Source: Prorocentrum cordatum
Lineage: Eukaryota > Sar > Dinophyceae > Prorocentrales > Prorocentraceae
DNA: 64,000 nt
Reading direction: 5' to 3'
Assembly: GCA_963575745.1 (NCBI GenBank)
Contig: CAUYUJ010006335.1
Coordinates: 1,155,893 to 1,219,892, forward strand
Shown in pieces: positions 10,900 through 19,647 of this stretch. Numbering within the stretch: position 1 is the stretch's first letter; every line of letters begins with the position of its first letter. A program made the position numbers and the translations under genes. The notes beneath the pieces are model-generated. The model saw only the letters and a program-made list of their open reading frames with translations, did not search any database and was not told the DNA's origin.

Positions 10900-10975
10900 C
10901 GATCCCCATCGCTCCCTGCTCCCCCCCCCCCCGCCCGCGGCGCGGCGCTTTTCTCCTTTTCCCAGCGGCGCGGCG
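10666..10975. repeat. intergenic spacer with G tract, 16-bp hairpins and a 48-base C tract
   Basis: The spacer holds a G run at 10668-10689, hairpin copies at 10717-10732 (AGCGATCGCAATCGCT), 10769 (loop CGCA, one arm change), 10821 (AGCGATCTCCATCGCT) and 10899 (partial), and an uninterrupted C run at 10851-10898. The C run is likely to be an assembly weak point. Confidence 0.8.
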
Positions 10976-13021
10976 CTACGAGTGCAAGACTACGTAGTCG
11001 CCTCTGCGCGTCACGCGCCACGCCCACGCCGTGGGCTCCAGGCAGGCGTCGGTCATCTTGATGGTGAGGAACTCGTCGATCACGCGCCCAGTGCTCCTGC
11101 CCTGCGAGCGCGCTGGAATTTCGATCCCGCGCGCGACGACGTGCAGTTCGCCAGAGACGGCAGCGCACGCGTCGAGGACGAACATCTCGCCACTGCGCGA
11201 GCGAACCACATCGCCCACGCTGTACGTTTGCCCGCCCCAGCGCAGCGACGCCGACACGGAGACGTCGACGTCTCCGACAAAGGAGCGCAACTCGTCGGAG
11301 TCGGCTGCAGTCCCCGTCAGCGCGTTGCCAGTCGGCCCCATTTGTTCGAGTTGCCTCTCTTGGTGCAACACTGCGCTCGCGAGCACCGTGCACCCAAAGC
11401 GCGAGGTACAAAGCACTGGTTCGGCGATTGCTTTTACCATATTGTTGTGGCGCTCCGTCACGAAGCAGTCGAGCTCCTTGGGCTCCTGGCCCGCGTTGTG
11501 GAGCACGTAGTGGTGCTTGGGCTTCACGTAGCGGACGCCGTAAGCCTGCTTGTGCAAGTCCAGGTGGACTCCAGCCGATGCAACGAAGTCGCTGCGAGAG
11601 GCGACTGCCCCACGCTTTACGTCCATGAACGCGCGCGCCAGCAGGCCGCGCGCGCGGAGGGACGCCAGTTCGCGCTCGAGAGACTCGATGCCGACGACTT
11701 TCTCCTCGGCGAACGCCACCGCGAGGTGGATGAGCGATGTCAGCTCGCTCGCGCCTGCCTTGAATGACTTCTTGCACGCGGTCGCGTGCCCAGGCGAGAA
11801 CATATTGTGCACAGCTCGCGAGCGCCCGCGCTGGAACTGCCAGCGCCTCGTGAACTTGTGGGAATCGGGAAAGGTGACGCTCGCCTTGCTATTGCACGCC
11901 GTCGTAAACGCAAACACCTCCCATCCAACGGTGCCGTTGCTCCACAGGTTGTGCATGCTGTCATATGCCATGTCGGACGGCTTCACGACTGCCCGCAATT
12001 CCTTATCCTCCAGCAGGCCGTTGGGATGATAGTTGAAACCGCTGGCCTTGTCGAGCTTCTTGAAGTCACCTTTCGATACATGGCCAGGCAACCCCGCGGT
12101 CGCCCACGCAGCGGCGAGGTCGTCCCACAGCCTCCACGCGTCGTCGGCTGACTGCGCGTCGAAGCGCGCGAACTCGTGGCAACATATGTCGACGAAATAG
12201 CCGCCGTCGCCGCCGACGGAGGCAGACTTCATGATCACGTTCTTGCACTTCCAGCACGGCTTCCAGCCGTTGGCGCCCCTCAAACATAGGATGCCTTTGT
12301 GAGCGCCCATGTCGGCGAGAATCTTGCCAACCCGCGCCCGCGCCAGCACCGAGGTGCCGTTGGCAAGCGCCACGGGCGCGCCAGAGCTCGCCAGCCTGCT
12401 GCGCCCGAAGAACACCTCCCTAAGGAGGAGCCGGACAACGCATGAGATGCCGCCGTCCACGCTGTCGCTCACTGTTGTCCGCAGAATCCCCAGCGGCAGC
12501 CACAGCTCTTCGTTGTGCAGATGTGCAACGCCGAACCCTGTGAAGGTAAAGAAAAATACACAGAATTTCCGATCGTGCCGCAGGGCCAATGCGTCGCCTG
12601 GCGTGACTTCGTCAGCATAGAACACCAGATTGAGCGGCGCGCCACGGGCGCTGCTCACCGCCTCCGCGAATCGCTCACTGCACGATGTGCTTTCGCGACA
12701 CATGTAATTCAGGAGCTTGTCGACTCGGGCGATCGTCCACTCGAAGGGCGCGCCGCCGCCGTCCACGGGCAGCTGGGTGGTCGTCGAGACGGCATTGAGC
12801 ACGTCATCAAAGGTGGTACGGATATTTTGTCGGGCTACGTGCTCGGCAACGTCAGGCTGATGCGAGATCTTCTTGGCGAGCTGTGCGAGGGCTCTGCCCG
12901 TGGTCCCACTCGTGCGGATGAGCTCGGATATTTTGCGCCGCTTGGCCTTGCTGTCGTCGACGAAGTCACCCATCGTTCGCGCGGCCCTCGCAGTTCCAGA
13001 GGCGCGGGCCGACGCGGCCAT
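10976..13021 (-). CDS. intact DDE-transposase-like protein, 681 aa (EnSpm/CMC-like features)
   Basis: One uninterrupted frame from ATG 13021 (a second Met, MGDFVDDSKAKRRK, lies 16 codons in). Visible features: a basic N-terminus; NLVFYADEVTPGDAL with Asp137; KILADMGAHKGILCLRGANG with Asp237, followed by a Cys pair in KPCWKCKNV (256/259); PSDMAYDSMHNLW with Asp354 in a DxMH motif like that of CACTA/EnSpm Tnp2 transposases; YVKPKHHYVLHN (about 498-509); and DCFVTERHNNMVK with Glu523. This spacing suggests an RNase-H-fold DDE transposase with a zinc-binding insertion. The assignment is by motif resemblance only; catalytic roles are inferred. No terminal inverted repeats were identified around it. 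The gene is intact while most other coding sequence nearby has indels. A relict-leader-like sequence lies 60-78 bases upstream of the ATG. Confidence 0.6.
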   Translation of the reverse strand: MAASARASGTARAARTMGDFVDDSKAKRRKISELIRTSGTTGRALAQLAKKISHQPDVAEHVARQNIRTTFDDVLNAVSTTTQLPVDGGGAPFEWTIARVDKLLNYMCRESTSCSERFAEAVSSARGAPLNLVFYADEVTPGDALALRHDRKFCVFFFTFTGFGVAHLHNEELWLPLGILRTTVSDSVDGGISCVVRLLLREVFFGRSRLASSGAPVALANGTSVLARARVGKILADMGAHKGILCLRGANGWKPCWKCKNVIMKSASVGGDGGYFVDICCHEFARFDAQSADDAWRLWDDLAAAWATAGLPGHVSKGDFKKLDKASGFNYHPNGLLEDKELRAVVKPSDMAYDSMHNLWSNGTVGWEVFAFTTACNSKASVTFPDSHKFTRRWQFQRGRSRAVHNMFSPGHATACKKSFKAGASELTSLIHLAVAFAEEKVVGIESLERELASLRARGLLARAFMDVKRGAVASRSDFVASAGVHLDLHKQAYGVRYVKPKHHYVLHNAGQEPKELDCFVTERHNNMVKAIAEPVLCTSRFGCTVLASAVLHQERQLEQMGPTGNALTGTAADSDELRSFVGDVDVSVSASLRWGGQTYSVGDVVRSRSGEMFVLDACAAVSGELHVVARGIEIPARSQGRSTGRVIDEFLTIKMTDACLEPTAWAWRVTRRGDYVVLHS

Positions 13022-13080
13022 CGCGCGCCGAGCTCGGCGAGGCTCGGTGGGCTCGCCGCCAACTCCCTGCGGCCGAGCCT

Positions 13081-13099
13081 CGAGCCGACGCGGCTATTG
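13081..13099 (-). promoter_or_regulatory. putative relict spliced-leader sequence
   Basis: The minus strand reads CAATAGCCGCGTCGGCTCG. The dinoflagellate spliced leader ends AGCCATTTTGGCTCAAG, so the outer AGCC and GGCTC words match and the middle differs. It sits 60 bases upstream of the ATG at 13021. The segment between (about 13029-13070) is a ~45-bp repeat also present at 10488 and 19499. Confidence 0.35.
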
Positions 13100-13119
13100 C
13101 GTGCCCAGCCTCGCCCCGC

Positions 13120-13345
13120 CCGCCCAAGCGATCGCTATCGCTTCATCGCTTCCCCCCTCCAGCGATCGCAATCGCCCCCCCCCCCCCCTCCACCTCCGCC
13201 GAGCGATCGACATCGCTTGCCCCCTCCACCCCCGCGGTGCGATCGACATCGCTCTCGTGCTCGCCCCAGCGATCGTCATCGCTTCCCCCCTCCACCCCCG
13301 CCGAGCGATCGACATCGCCCCCGCGCGCAATCCACCATTTTTCCT
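13120..13345. repeat. cluster of 16-bp hairpins
   Basis: Six or seven copies of AGCGAT-NNNN-ATCGCT, with loops CGCT/CGCA/CGAC/CGTC, at roughly 13128, 13161, 13202, 13230, 13264 and 13302, embedded in C-rich DNA between two minus-strand genes. Confidence 0.85.
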
Positions 13346-13467
13346 TTTCTGTTCCAACCGCACCCGCCGACGAGCGCCTGCCCACCTGTCGGGGCGCGGC
13401 GCGCCGCAGCGCGGGCGCGCCGCGGGCAATCACGCCCTCAGGGGGCGACGTCCTGGCCATCGTCGGC

Positions 13468-16317
13468 TCAGCCAGGGAGAGCTGCCATCGACTTGGCCAT
13501 CGCGTTCACCACCTGGGCCTGCGCGGTCGCCTGCTGCGCGCAGGCGTGGACCTCCTCCGCGGTCCACGTGAACGTCGACGGGTAGGCCTTGTTCTTATTG
13601 ATCTTCTCTCCGACCTTCTTCATCGTGCTCAGCTTCTCCAGCAGCCCAGTGGCCTGCGTCATGATGGCCTCTGGGATCTTGCTGACCCCTGGGATGCCAG
13701 ACTGCATCGCCATCTCCAGCTTGGACATGGGCATCGCGATCTTGGCCAGGGAGCGCGTGACCAGGAGCCTGAGATCTTTCTCCTTCTTATCTGCGTCTGC
13801 CTTCTCCTTCTTCTCTGCCTTCTCGCGCGCCTTGCGCTCCCTCTCGGTCTCGGTCGGGGGCGCAGAAGGTCCTCGCTGTCCGTGCCCGCGCGGAGGCGGG
13901 GCGCCCGAGCTGCTGTCGCTGTCCGAGCCCGAGCTGCTGCTGGTGCTCGGCGGCTTCACCTTCTTGGACTTCTTGGAAGCAGGAGCCGAATCGGACATCT
14001 CAGCGCCCTTGCGCTTGCCCGTGCCACTGCCCTTGTCAGCGTCCTTAGCCTTGCCCTTGGCCGTATCCTTGCCAGTGTCCTTATCTTTATGCTTGCCGCT
14101 GTCGTTGTCCTTATGCTTGCCGCCGTCCGCATTCTTATCTGCGTTCTTGCCGCTGGCCTTGTCCTTGTGCTTGCCGCCGTCTTTACCCGTGCTATCATCC
14201 TTATCCTTGCTCCGATTCTTGCCAGCGTCGTTATCCTTGTCGGTACCTTTGGTTTTCTCTTTGCCACTGCCTTTGTCCTTATGCTTGCCGCTGTCCTTGT
14301 CCTTGTCAGCGCCTTTGTCCTTATGCTTGCCGCTGTCCTTATCCTTATGCTTGCCGCCGTCCTTCTCTTTATCTGCATTATTGTCTTTGGCCTTATCGTT
14401 ATGCTTGCCCCCGTCATTCGCCGTATCCTTGTGGTTGCCGCTGTCCTTATCCTTGTGCTTGCCGCCATCCTTATCCTTGCCCTTAGCCTTGCGCTTGCCG
14501 CCGTCTTTTTCCTTGTCCGCATCATTGTCCTTATCCTTGTCCTTATCCTTGCCCCTTTGCTGCTCCTTGTCTTTACCCTTGCGCGCGTCCTTATCCTGAT
14601 CCTTCGCCTTGCCCTTGGCGTTGCCCTTCTTTGCGTCGCTGCCGCCGTTATCATCGCCATCGTCGGAATCGCTACTCTTCCCATACGAACCGCCCCCCTC
14701 ACCCATGCTGTCATCGGTGCCGTACTGATCATCGTCATCGGCCTCATCGGAATGGGGCTCCTCCTCGTCGGAGCGCGTGCTCGCCTCAGGCGCGTCCTCC
14801 ACCTCATCATCGTCCTCATCCTGTTCGAAAGAATCATCCGTGTCACCCTGGTCGTCATGCTGGGAGGCCGCGGCAGCCTCCTTCTTCTTCATCGTCTTGT
14901 TCTCCTTAACCCCCCCCTCGTCTGAAACTTCGGCCTCAACCCCTTCGGCTCTCGAGCGACTCGCGATCTGGGCCCCCCACTTCTCGAACAGGTGAATGTC
15001 CACCTTGTAGCGCATTCCCAAAATTGGGTGGGATAACGTGTCCGCGCACGTCTTGCGGATCCTCTTGCACGGGAACCCCTGCCTCTTGTACCAGCCCAAC
15101 GGGTAGTAGCCCCCCTTCGTCATGTGCTTGCTCGCATTTTCCTTGATGCTCGTCAGCGTCTCCTTCAAGAACTTTTTGGCTGCGAACGCATTTGGGCAGT
15201 CCTTCGCCGAGGCCCAGAAGCTCGTCCTCTCCTCGACGCTGAAGCTCTTGAGGCCCGACGATACCTCCTTCGACTCGGGCGCTCTGGTGGCCTGCGCCCC
15301 TCTCGTGCTGCACAGCGCGCATCTGAACGCTTGTCCTTTTTTGGTGACGCGGACGGGGTACGCCTTCATAACGTCGCATGGTTGCTGGCACCGGTCGCGC
15401 AAGTAGGCTCTTTCTGCTTCCTCCAAACACAGCTGCTGCGCCCTCTTGCATGGGCTGCTGTTCAGGGCGAACGCCCCGACTTTCCACTTGGCGCCCGAAG
15501 CGTCCTCGCCCCAGCCGTCATCCTCGGTCGCCGTGCCCGCCGCCTTCGCCTTCGGCGGCGACATCGCCTCCGTCGCCTTCGGCGGCACGCCCTTCGCCTT
15601 CGGCGGCACGCCCTGCTGCTTCGCACCCTTCGGCGGTGGCGGTGCCGCCGCCGCGCCCTTCGCGCTCGCCGACGCCCCCTTCGGCGGCGGCGGTGCCGCG
15701 CCCTTCGGCTTCGCGCTCGCCGACGCGGCGGCCTGCGGGGGGCCCCCGCTCGCCTTCGCGGAGCTCGCGCTCGCCGACGCCCTCTTCGGCGGTGGCGGTG
15801 CCGCGCCCTTCGACGTTGCGACCGTCGGCCGCATGAAGGTCGCGATGTCGGCGTATCCCGTCCCCTTGTTCCTGGCGGCCTCCTTTGCCTTGGCCGCGGC
15901 CTCGGCCTTCTCCCTGGCGGCTGCTTTCACCTCCTCCTTAGCGCGGGCCCTCTCTTTGGCCACGGCAGCGGCCTTCTCCTTAGCGCGGGCCGTCCCCGTC
16001 TTCATAGCTGGCTTCATAGCTGGCTTGGTGGCAGCGGCTGGCCTCCTGAGCGCGGCCCGCGATGCGCCCTCCTCCCCATCAGCCTCCTCATCTTCTGGCG
16101 GCGGCTGCAGCGCGGCTGGCGCCTCGGACGGCGGCGCCGCCGCGGATGGGCCACCATCGGACGGCGGCGGCGCCGCGGATGGACCACCATCGGATCGCGG
16201 CGCCCCCTCGGCGCCCAAGCCCAACTCTTGGATGAGCGCCTCCTGGATCTCTCCCTCACCTGGGCCCGCGAGCTGCAACGTCTCCGCGTCGCTGACCTCG
16301 CCGAGACGACGACGACC

Positions 16318-16357
<40 letters not shown>

Positions 16358-16427
16358 CGTCGCTGACCTCGCCGCCTGGGCCCGCGAGACGCAGCGTCTC
16401 CGCGTCGCTGGCCGCAGCGTCGGCCAT
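13468..16427 (-). CDS. Lys/Asp-rich low-complexity protein with Cys-pair domain, ~980 aa; frame broken at a GTC repeat
   Basis: The most plausible start is ATG 16427 (MADAAASDAETLRLAGPG). A GTC trinucleotide run then encodes poly-Val and shifts the frame; the main frame resumes at about 16290 with GEVSDAETLQLAGPG, a near-duplicate of the N-terminus. The main frame holds Ala/Pro/Lys-rich repeats (KAKxxAPPPPKxA), a conserved-looking domain (about 15490-14950: PCKRAQQLCLEEAERAYLRD, CQQPCDVMKAYPVRV, FRCALCSTRG, GYYPLGWYKRQGFPCKRIRK), an acidic stretch, some 250 residues of KDKDK/KHKDKDSGK repeats (about 14650-14000), and a helical C-terminus (MSKLEMAMQSGIPGVSKIPE). The Cys pairs could bind zinc. 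Family not recognised; no enzyme motif seen. The C-terminal helix and the KD tract would suit a scaffold or nucleic-acid-associated protein, but that is a guess. Confidence 0.55.
16305..16365. repeat. GTC/GAC trinucleotide run inside the gene
   Basis: About 16 GTC triplets on the minus strand, flanked on both sides by a duplicated GGCGAGGTCAGCGACGC sequence. The duplication plus run shift the reading frame of the surrounding gene. Confidence 0.8.
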
Positions 16428-16573
16428 CGCTTGGTTTTGCCTGGTTGCCTGGGCGTGGACACGCCCCGCGCGAGGGGCCCGCTAACGGGCACGCTTGATC
16501 CGCGAGGCTGACACCAGTAAGCGCGGGGCCTCTATGCGTCAGCGATCATCGTCGCTAAGTTACTTGCTCGCCT

Positions 16574-16957
16574 AAGTGGCATAACTGACTTAAGTAGCAC
16601 CCCGGGATATCATTTTGTTATCATTGTGTTATCTTTTGCTATCATTTTGTTATCCTGGGGTCGGGGTCAGATAGGGCAACAAAAGGATAACAAAAATATA
16701 ACAAGGGCCAAATATGATAACAAAAGAATAACAAAAATATAACACAAGGATAACACGGGTCAGTTCGGATAACATGTTATCATTTTGTTATCCTTTTGTT
16801 ATCCTATTTGACCATTGTGATCTTTTTGCTATCATTGTGTTATCCTTTCGTTATCATATCGGCCCTGATCCCAGGATAACAAAAAGGATAACAAAGGACA
16901 ACAAAAGGATAACAAAAGGAGAACACTGGGTGCTACTTAAGTCACTTATGGAACTTA
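16574..16957. mobile_element. MITE-like element with 30-bp terminal inverted repeats
   Basis: Bases 16574-16603 (TAAGTGGCATAACTGACTTA then AGTAGCACCC) and 16928-16957 are reverse complements over 30 positions with three mismatches. The 324-bp interior is almost entirely GATAACAAAA-type words: TTATC-oriented at 16605-16660, GATAAC-oriented at 16680-16775, then TTATC again to 16860 and GATAAC again to 16925, so it folds into nested hairpins. AT content is in sharp contrast to the neighbourhood. No coding capacity. No clear target duplication was found. Confidence 0.75.
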
Positions 16958-16980
16958 CCCTACACCTAGCAGCACTTACC

Positions 16981-17345
16981 CAAGCGATTGGCATCGCTAT
17001 CCCATCATTATTCTCGTCTTCCTCCAACGAGCGATCGCCATCGCTACTTCCCCAGTGCTCAAAAGCGATCGCCATCGCTACTTCCCCAAAGCCCAAAAGC
17101 GATCGCCATCGCTACACATCCGCATCCCCTCCTCCTGCCAGCTCCCCGCCCCGCCCACAGCAGGAACGATACCGACGTAATATACAAACAACGCATCCGC
17201 ATCACCCCCACCCGCCCAGACACCCATCCCTCCCCGAGCGATTGCCATCGCTACCCAATCCCCATCATCCTCGCCCAAGCGATCACCATCGCTACATCGC
17301 ATATCCCCGTCTACTCGCCCGAGCGATCCCCATCGCTGTCATGTT
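16981..17345. repeat. cluster of 16-bp hairpins
   Basis: Seven copies at about 16981, 17030, 17066, 17098, 17238, 17278 and 17322 (AGCGATCGCCATCGCT and loop variants TGGC, TGCC, CACC, CCCC), most followed by ACnnCC, all in the same orientation. No gene in this interval. Confidence 0.85.
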
Positions 17346-17528
17346 ATACAACGAATGCCCGCGCTCTCCCGCGGGCGCACGGGCGGGCCGCGCGGGGCGC
17401 GGGGCGCGCGGGGCGCGGGCCGCGCGAGGCGCGGGCCGCGCTCCCGCGACGGGGCGCGGGCCGCGCGGGGCGCGCGGCGCGGGCGGGGCACGCGGCCCGC
17501 GCTCCGCCCGCGGACGGCGGCGCACCCG

Positions 17529-18671
17529 TCAGGCCGTCAGCTCGACCTCGTCGCGTTCGCCAGCGCTGCCTCCACGTCTGCCCTCGCCGACGCCAGGGAC
17601 TGCGACTCGGCGCGGAACGCTGCCGTGCTGGCACATGCCTCCGCCCGCTTGATGCAGTCGATCACCGCCTTGCATCGTCGCCGCCATCGTCGCCTCGTCA
17701 TCGTCGTTGTCGGCGTCGTCGTCGCCGTCGCCATCCTCGTCGCCAGCGTCGTCGTCATGTCGCGCGTGCGTCGTCGCCCCCATCCCCCCGTCAGCGATCA
17801 CCATCGTTTCCCTGCTCGTCGTCGTCGTCGCCGCTGCCGCCTTGCAGCTCGCCGCCGAGATGGTCACCGATGAGGTAGCAGCGCCGCCCGCCATTGGCGC
17901 CATGACGAGCGACATCGAGGCCGCCGACGAAGGTCCTGGTGCCTTGCTGCTCGAGTGCACGATTGCCGCCACGCTCTGCGCCGTCTCCTGCAGCACCTCG
18001 GCCGTCTTCAGCAAGGCCTCGCGCGTGCTCGAGCCGTCCGAGCGCGGCGGCGGGTGGCTCGGGACGTCCGCGCGCGGCGGCGGCGTCCCGCGGCGCGGCG
18101 GCGTCGCGGGGCGCTCGCCGCGGTGGCGGCGCGGACCGCGGTCGCCGCGGTGGCTGTCGCCGAGGGAGGGATCGGCGCGGCGATCGCCGCGGCGGCGGCT
18201 GCGCGACCTGCGGCGGTCGCGCCGCCCAGAGGCGACGGCGGTGGCGCTGCCACTGCCGCGCCCAGCGGTGGCCTTATCCTTCTCCTTCTGGTCCTCGTAC
18301 TTCCTCCACTCCCGCGCCTCTTCAGACAGCATCTTGTCCTCGAGGATCGCCGGGAGGACTTCTTCGCGCCGCGCGTGGCCCTCCGTATCGGGCTCGCCCC
18401 GGTAGAACTTGCGCGACTCCACAGTGCTATTCTGCAGGTGGTTGTCGAGCCATTCGGCGCACAAGTCGTGCGAGGACTTGTATGCCACCTTCCCGCAATT
18501 GTGTAAAGGGCACTTCACCCTGTCCGGTGCTGGTGTAGGCGCTGGCGTCGGCGCTGGCGTTGGCGCTAGCGTCGGTGCTGACGTCGGCGCTGGCGTCGGC
18601 GCAGGCGCAGGCGCTGGCGTTCCGCCCTCGGCCGCGGCTCGCGGCCAGCGGGCGCCCTCGCGAGCCAACAA
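17529..18671 (-). CDS. Arg/Ser/Asp-rich protein with one GC-AG intron (172 nt)
   Basis: Two coding segments, 18671-17841 and 17668-17537 (minus), join in phase 0 as ..SAASCK | AVIDCIKRAEAC.., ending at a stop at 17537-17539. Unspliced, the frame turns into Asp runs and a Gly-rich tail ending near 17529; spliced, it gives a regular helical C-terminus (RAESQSLASARADVEAAL). The N-terminal part has a Pro/Ala/Thr repeat (APTPAPTxAPT), a Cys/His cluster (CPLHNCGKVAYKSSHDLCAE) that could bind zinc, an Arg/Ser/Asp-rich region like splicing-factor tails, and an Ala/Ser segment. No ATG is found at the 5' end: the frame starts inside the relict-leader-like sequence at 18661-18680, and the first internal Met is MLSEEAREW. 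Function unknown; RNA binding is possible from the RS-like region. Confidence 0.55.
   Translation of the reverse strand: MLAREGARWPRAAAEGGTPAPAPAPTPAPTSAPTLAPTPAPTPAPTPAPDRVKCPLHNCGKVAYKSSHDLCAEWLDNHLQNSTVESRKFYRGEPDTEGHARREEVLPAILEDKMLSEEAREWRKYEDQKEKDKATAGRGSGSATAVASGRRDRRRSRSRRRGDRRADPSLGDSHRGDRGPRRHRGERPATPPRRGTPPPRADVPSHPPPRSDGSSTREALLKTAEVLQETAQSVAAIVHSSSKAPGPSSAASMSLVMAPMAGGAATSSVTISAASCKAAAATTTTSRETMVIADGGMGATTHARHDDDAGDEDGDGDDDADNDDDEATMAATMQGGDRLHQAGGGMCQHGSVPRRVAVPGVGEGRRGGSAGERDEVELTA
17669..17840 (-). other. GC-AG intron with direct-repeat boundaries (introner-like)
   Basis: The exon boundaries read TGCAAG|GCGGCA at the donor and TGCAAG|GCGGTG at the acceptor, so TGCAAGGCGG is duplicated across the two junctions. 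The intron begins GC and ends AG, is 172 nt (not a multiple of three), is GAC-rich and contains a copy of the 16-bp hairpin (AACGATGGTGATCGCT, one arm base changed). A near-copy of its middle lies inverted at 18945-19030. Confidence 0.65.
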
Positions 18672-18680
18672 ATGGCTATG
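18661..18680 (-). promoter_or_regulatory. putative relict spliced leader
   Basis: The minus strand reads CATAGCCATTTGTTGGCTCG. Compared with the dinoflagellate leader (..GTAGCCATTTTGGCTCAAG) it keeps TAGCCATTT and TTGGCTC with a small insertion. The site at 21088-21107 differs from it by one base. Confidence 0.5.
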
Positions 18681-18699
18681 CTATGTGCAAATGCCAGCG

Positions 18700-19105
18700 G
18701 TCGGAATCGTTACCCATGCCAGCGATCGGAATCGCTACCCATGCCAGCGATCGGAATCACTACCCAACAAGCACCGTCGTCGTCGTCAGTGTCGTCTGTG
18801 TGCCGTCGCCGCGATGGCGATCATCAGGGTGACAATGGCGACGACGATTGCAACGGCGACAATGACGACGACGACGCTGACGACCGTTATCGCGACGATG
18901 ACGACGGCGATGGCAACGACGACGGCGACGGTGCCGATGATGACGCCGACGATGAGCAGGGAAGCGATGGCGATCGCTGGGGGGAGCGACGACGCGCACG
19001 CGACATGACGACGACGCTGGCGACGATCAGGAATCGCATTGAAGACAAGAGACGAGACGAGGACAAGCGGACACTGACCCATATGATTTCTGCGGCCAAG
19101 GGCCC
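18700..19105 (+). other. hairpins plus an introner-like copy and a short ORF end
   Basis: Three hairpin copies at 18703, 18719 and 18743 (loop CGGA). Bases 18840-19029 are GAC-rich and include GAGCAGGGAAGCGATGGCGA and the run GACATGACGACGACGCTGGC, matching the inverse of the intron at 17669-17840. They end in ATCAG and are followed by an open frame (NRIEDKRRDEDKRTLTHMIS) that stops at 19109. This could be the last exon of an otherwise lost gene; no upstream exon is convincing. Confidence 0.35.
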
Positions 19106-19109
19106 TTAG

Positions 19110-19645
19110 GGCCGATGAAACATGTTGCCACTGCCACGCCAGTGCAGGGTGTTTTCAGCATGGGCCCTCCGCTGTGCCCGTTTTAGGTCCAGGTATCCGC
19201 GATTTGTTTGGCCCAGGTCTCCAACAACAGAAACATGTTGACACTGCCAATTAAGTTTGGAAAGCGACCCGCCGACGGCGACGATGACGACGATGGGCCA
19301 TTTTATATTATGGCCGCCTGCGACAAGGCGAGCCCGACCTCTTACGCGCGCCGCCCGCGCGCGGCGCGAAGGAAAGCGGCCGCGAGCCGCGGCCGAGGTC
19401 TCTGCGAGAGCCGCGGCCGAGGACAGCACGCGGGCCGCGGGCGCGAGCCGCGGCCGAGGGCGGCACCCAGCGGGCGCCAAGGGGGCCGAGCTCGGCGCCG
19501 AGCTCGGCGAGGCTCGGTGGGCTCGCCACCCATTCCCTGCACAATCGATCGGAGCGGCAGCGAGCAGGCGGCCGCGAGCCGCGGGCGAGGGCGGGCCCGC
19601 AGCGGCCGAGGGCAGCCGCAGGCGGGCCGCGAGCGCAGCACGCGG
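19110..19645. repeat. intergenic GC-rich repeats
   Basis: No gene supported. ACATGTTGCCACTGCCA (19120) and ACATGTTGACACTGCCA (19234) are a direct pair. GAGCCGCGGCCGAGG words repeat at 19380-19620. The ~45-bp block beginning GAGCTCGGCGAGGCTCGGTG at about 19499 also occurs at about 13029, and its distal half at 10488. Confidence 0.6.
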
Positions 19646-19647
19646 CC

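Noticed and set aside
13237-14925. Long plus-strand Leu/Ser/Ile-rich open frame
   Set aside because: It is the antisense of the KDKDK repeat of the minus-strand gene at 13468-16427; the hydrophobic runs are what antisense of Lys/Asp codons gives.
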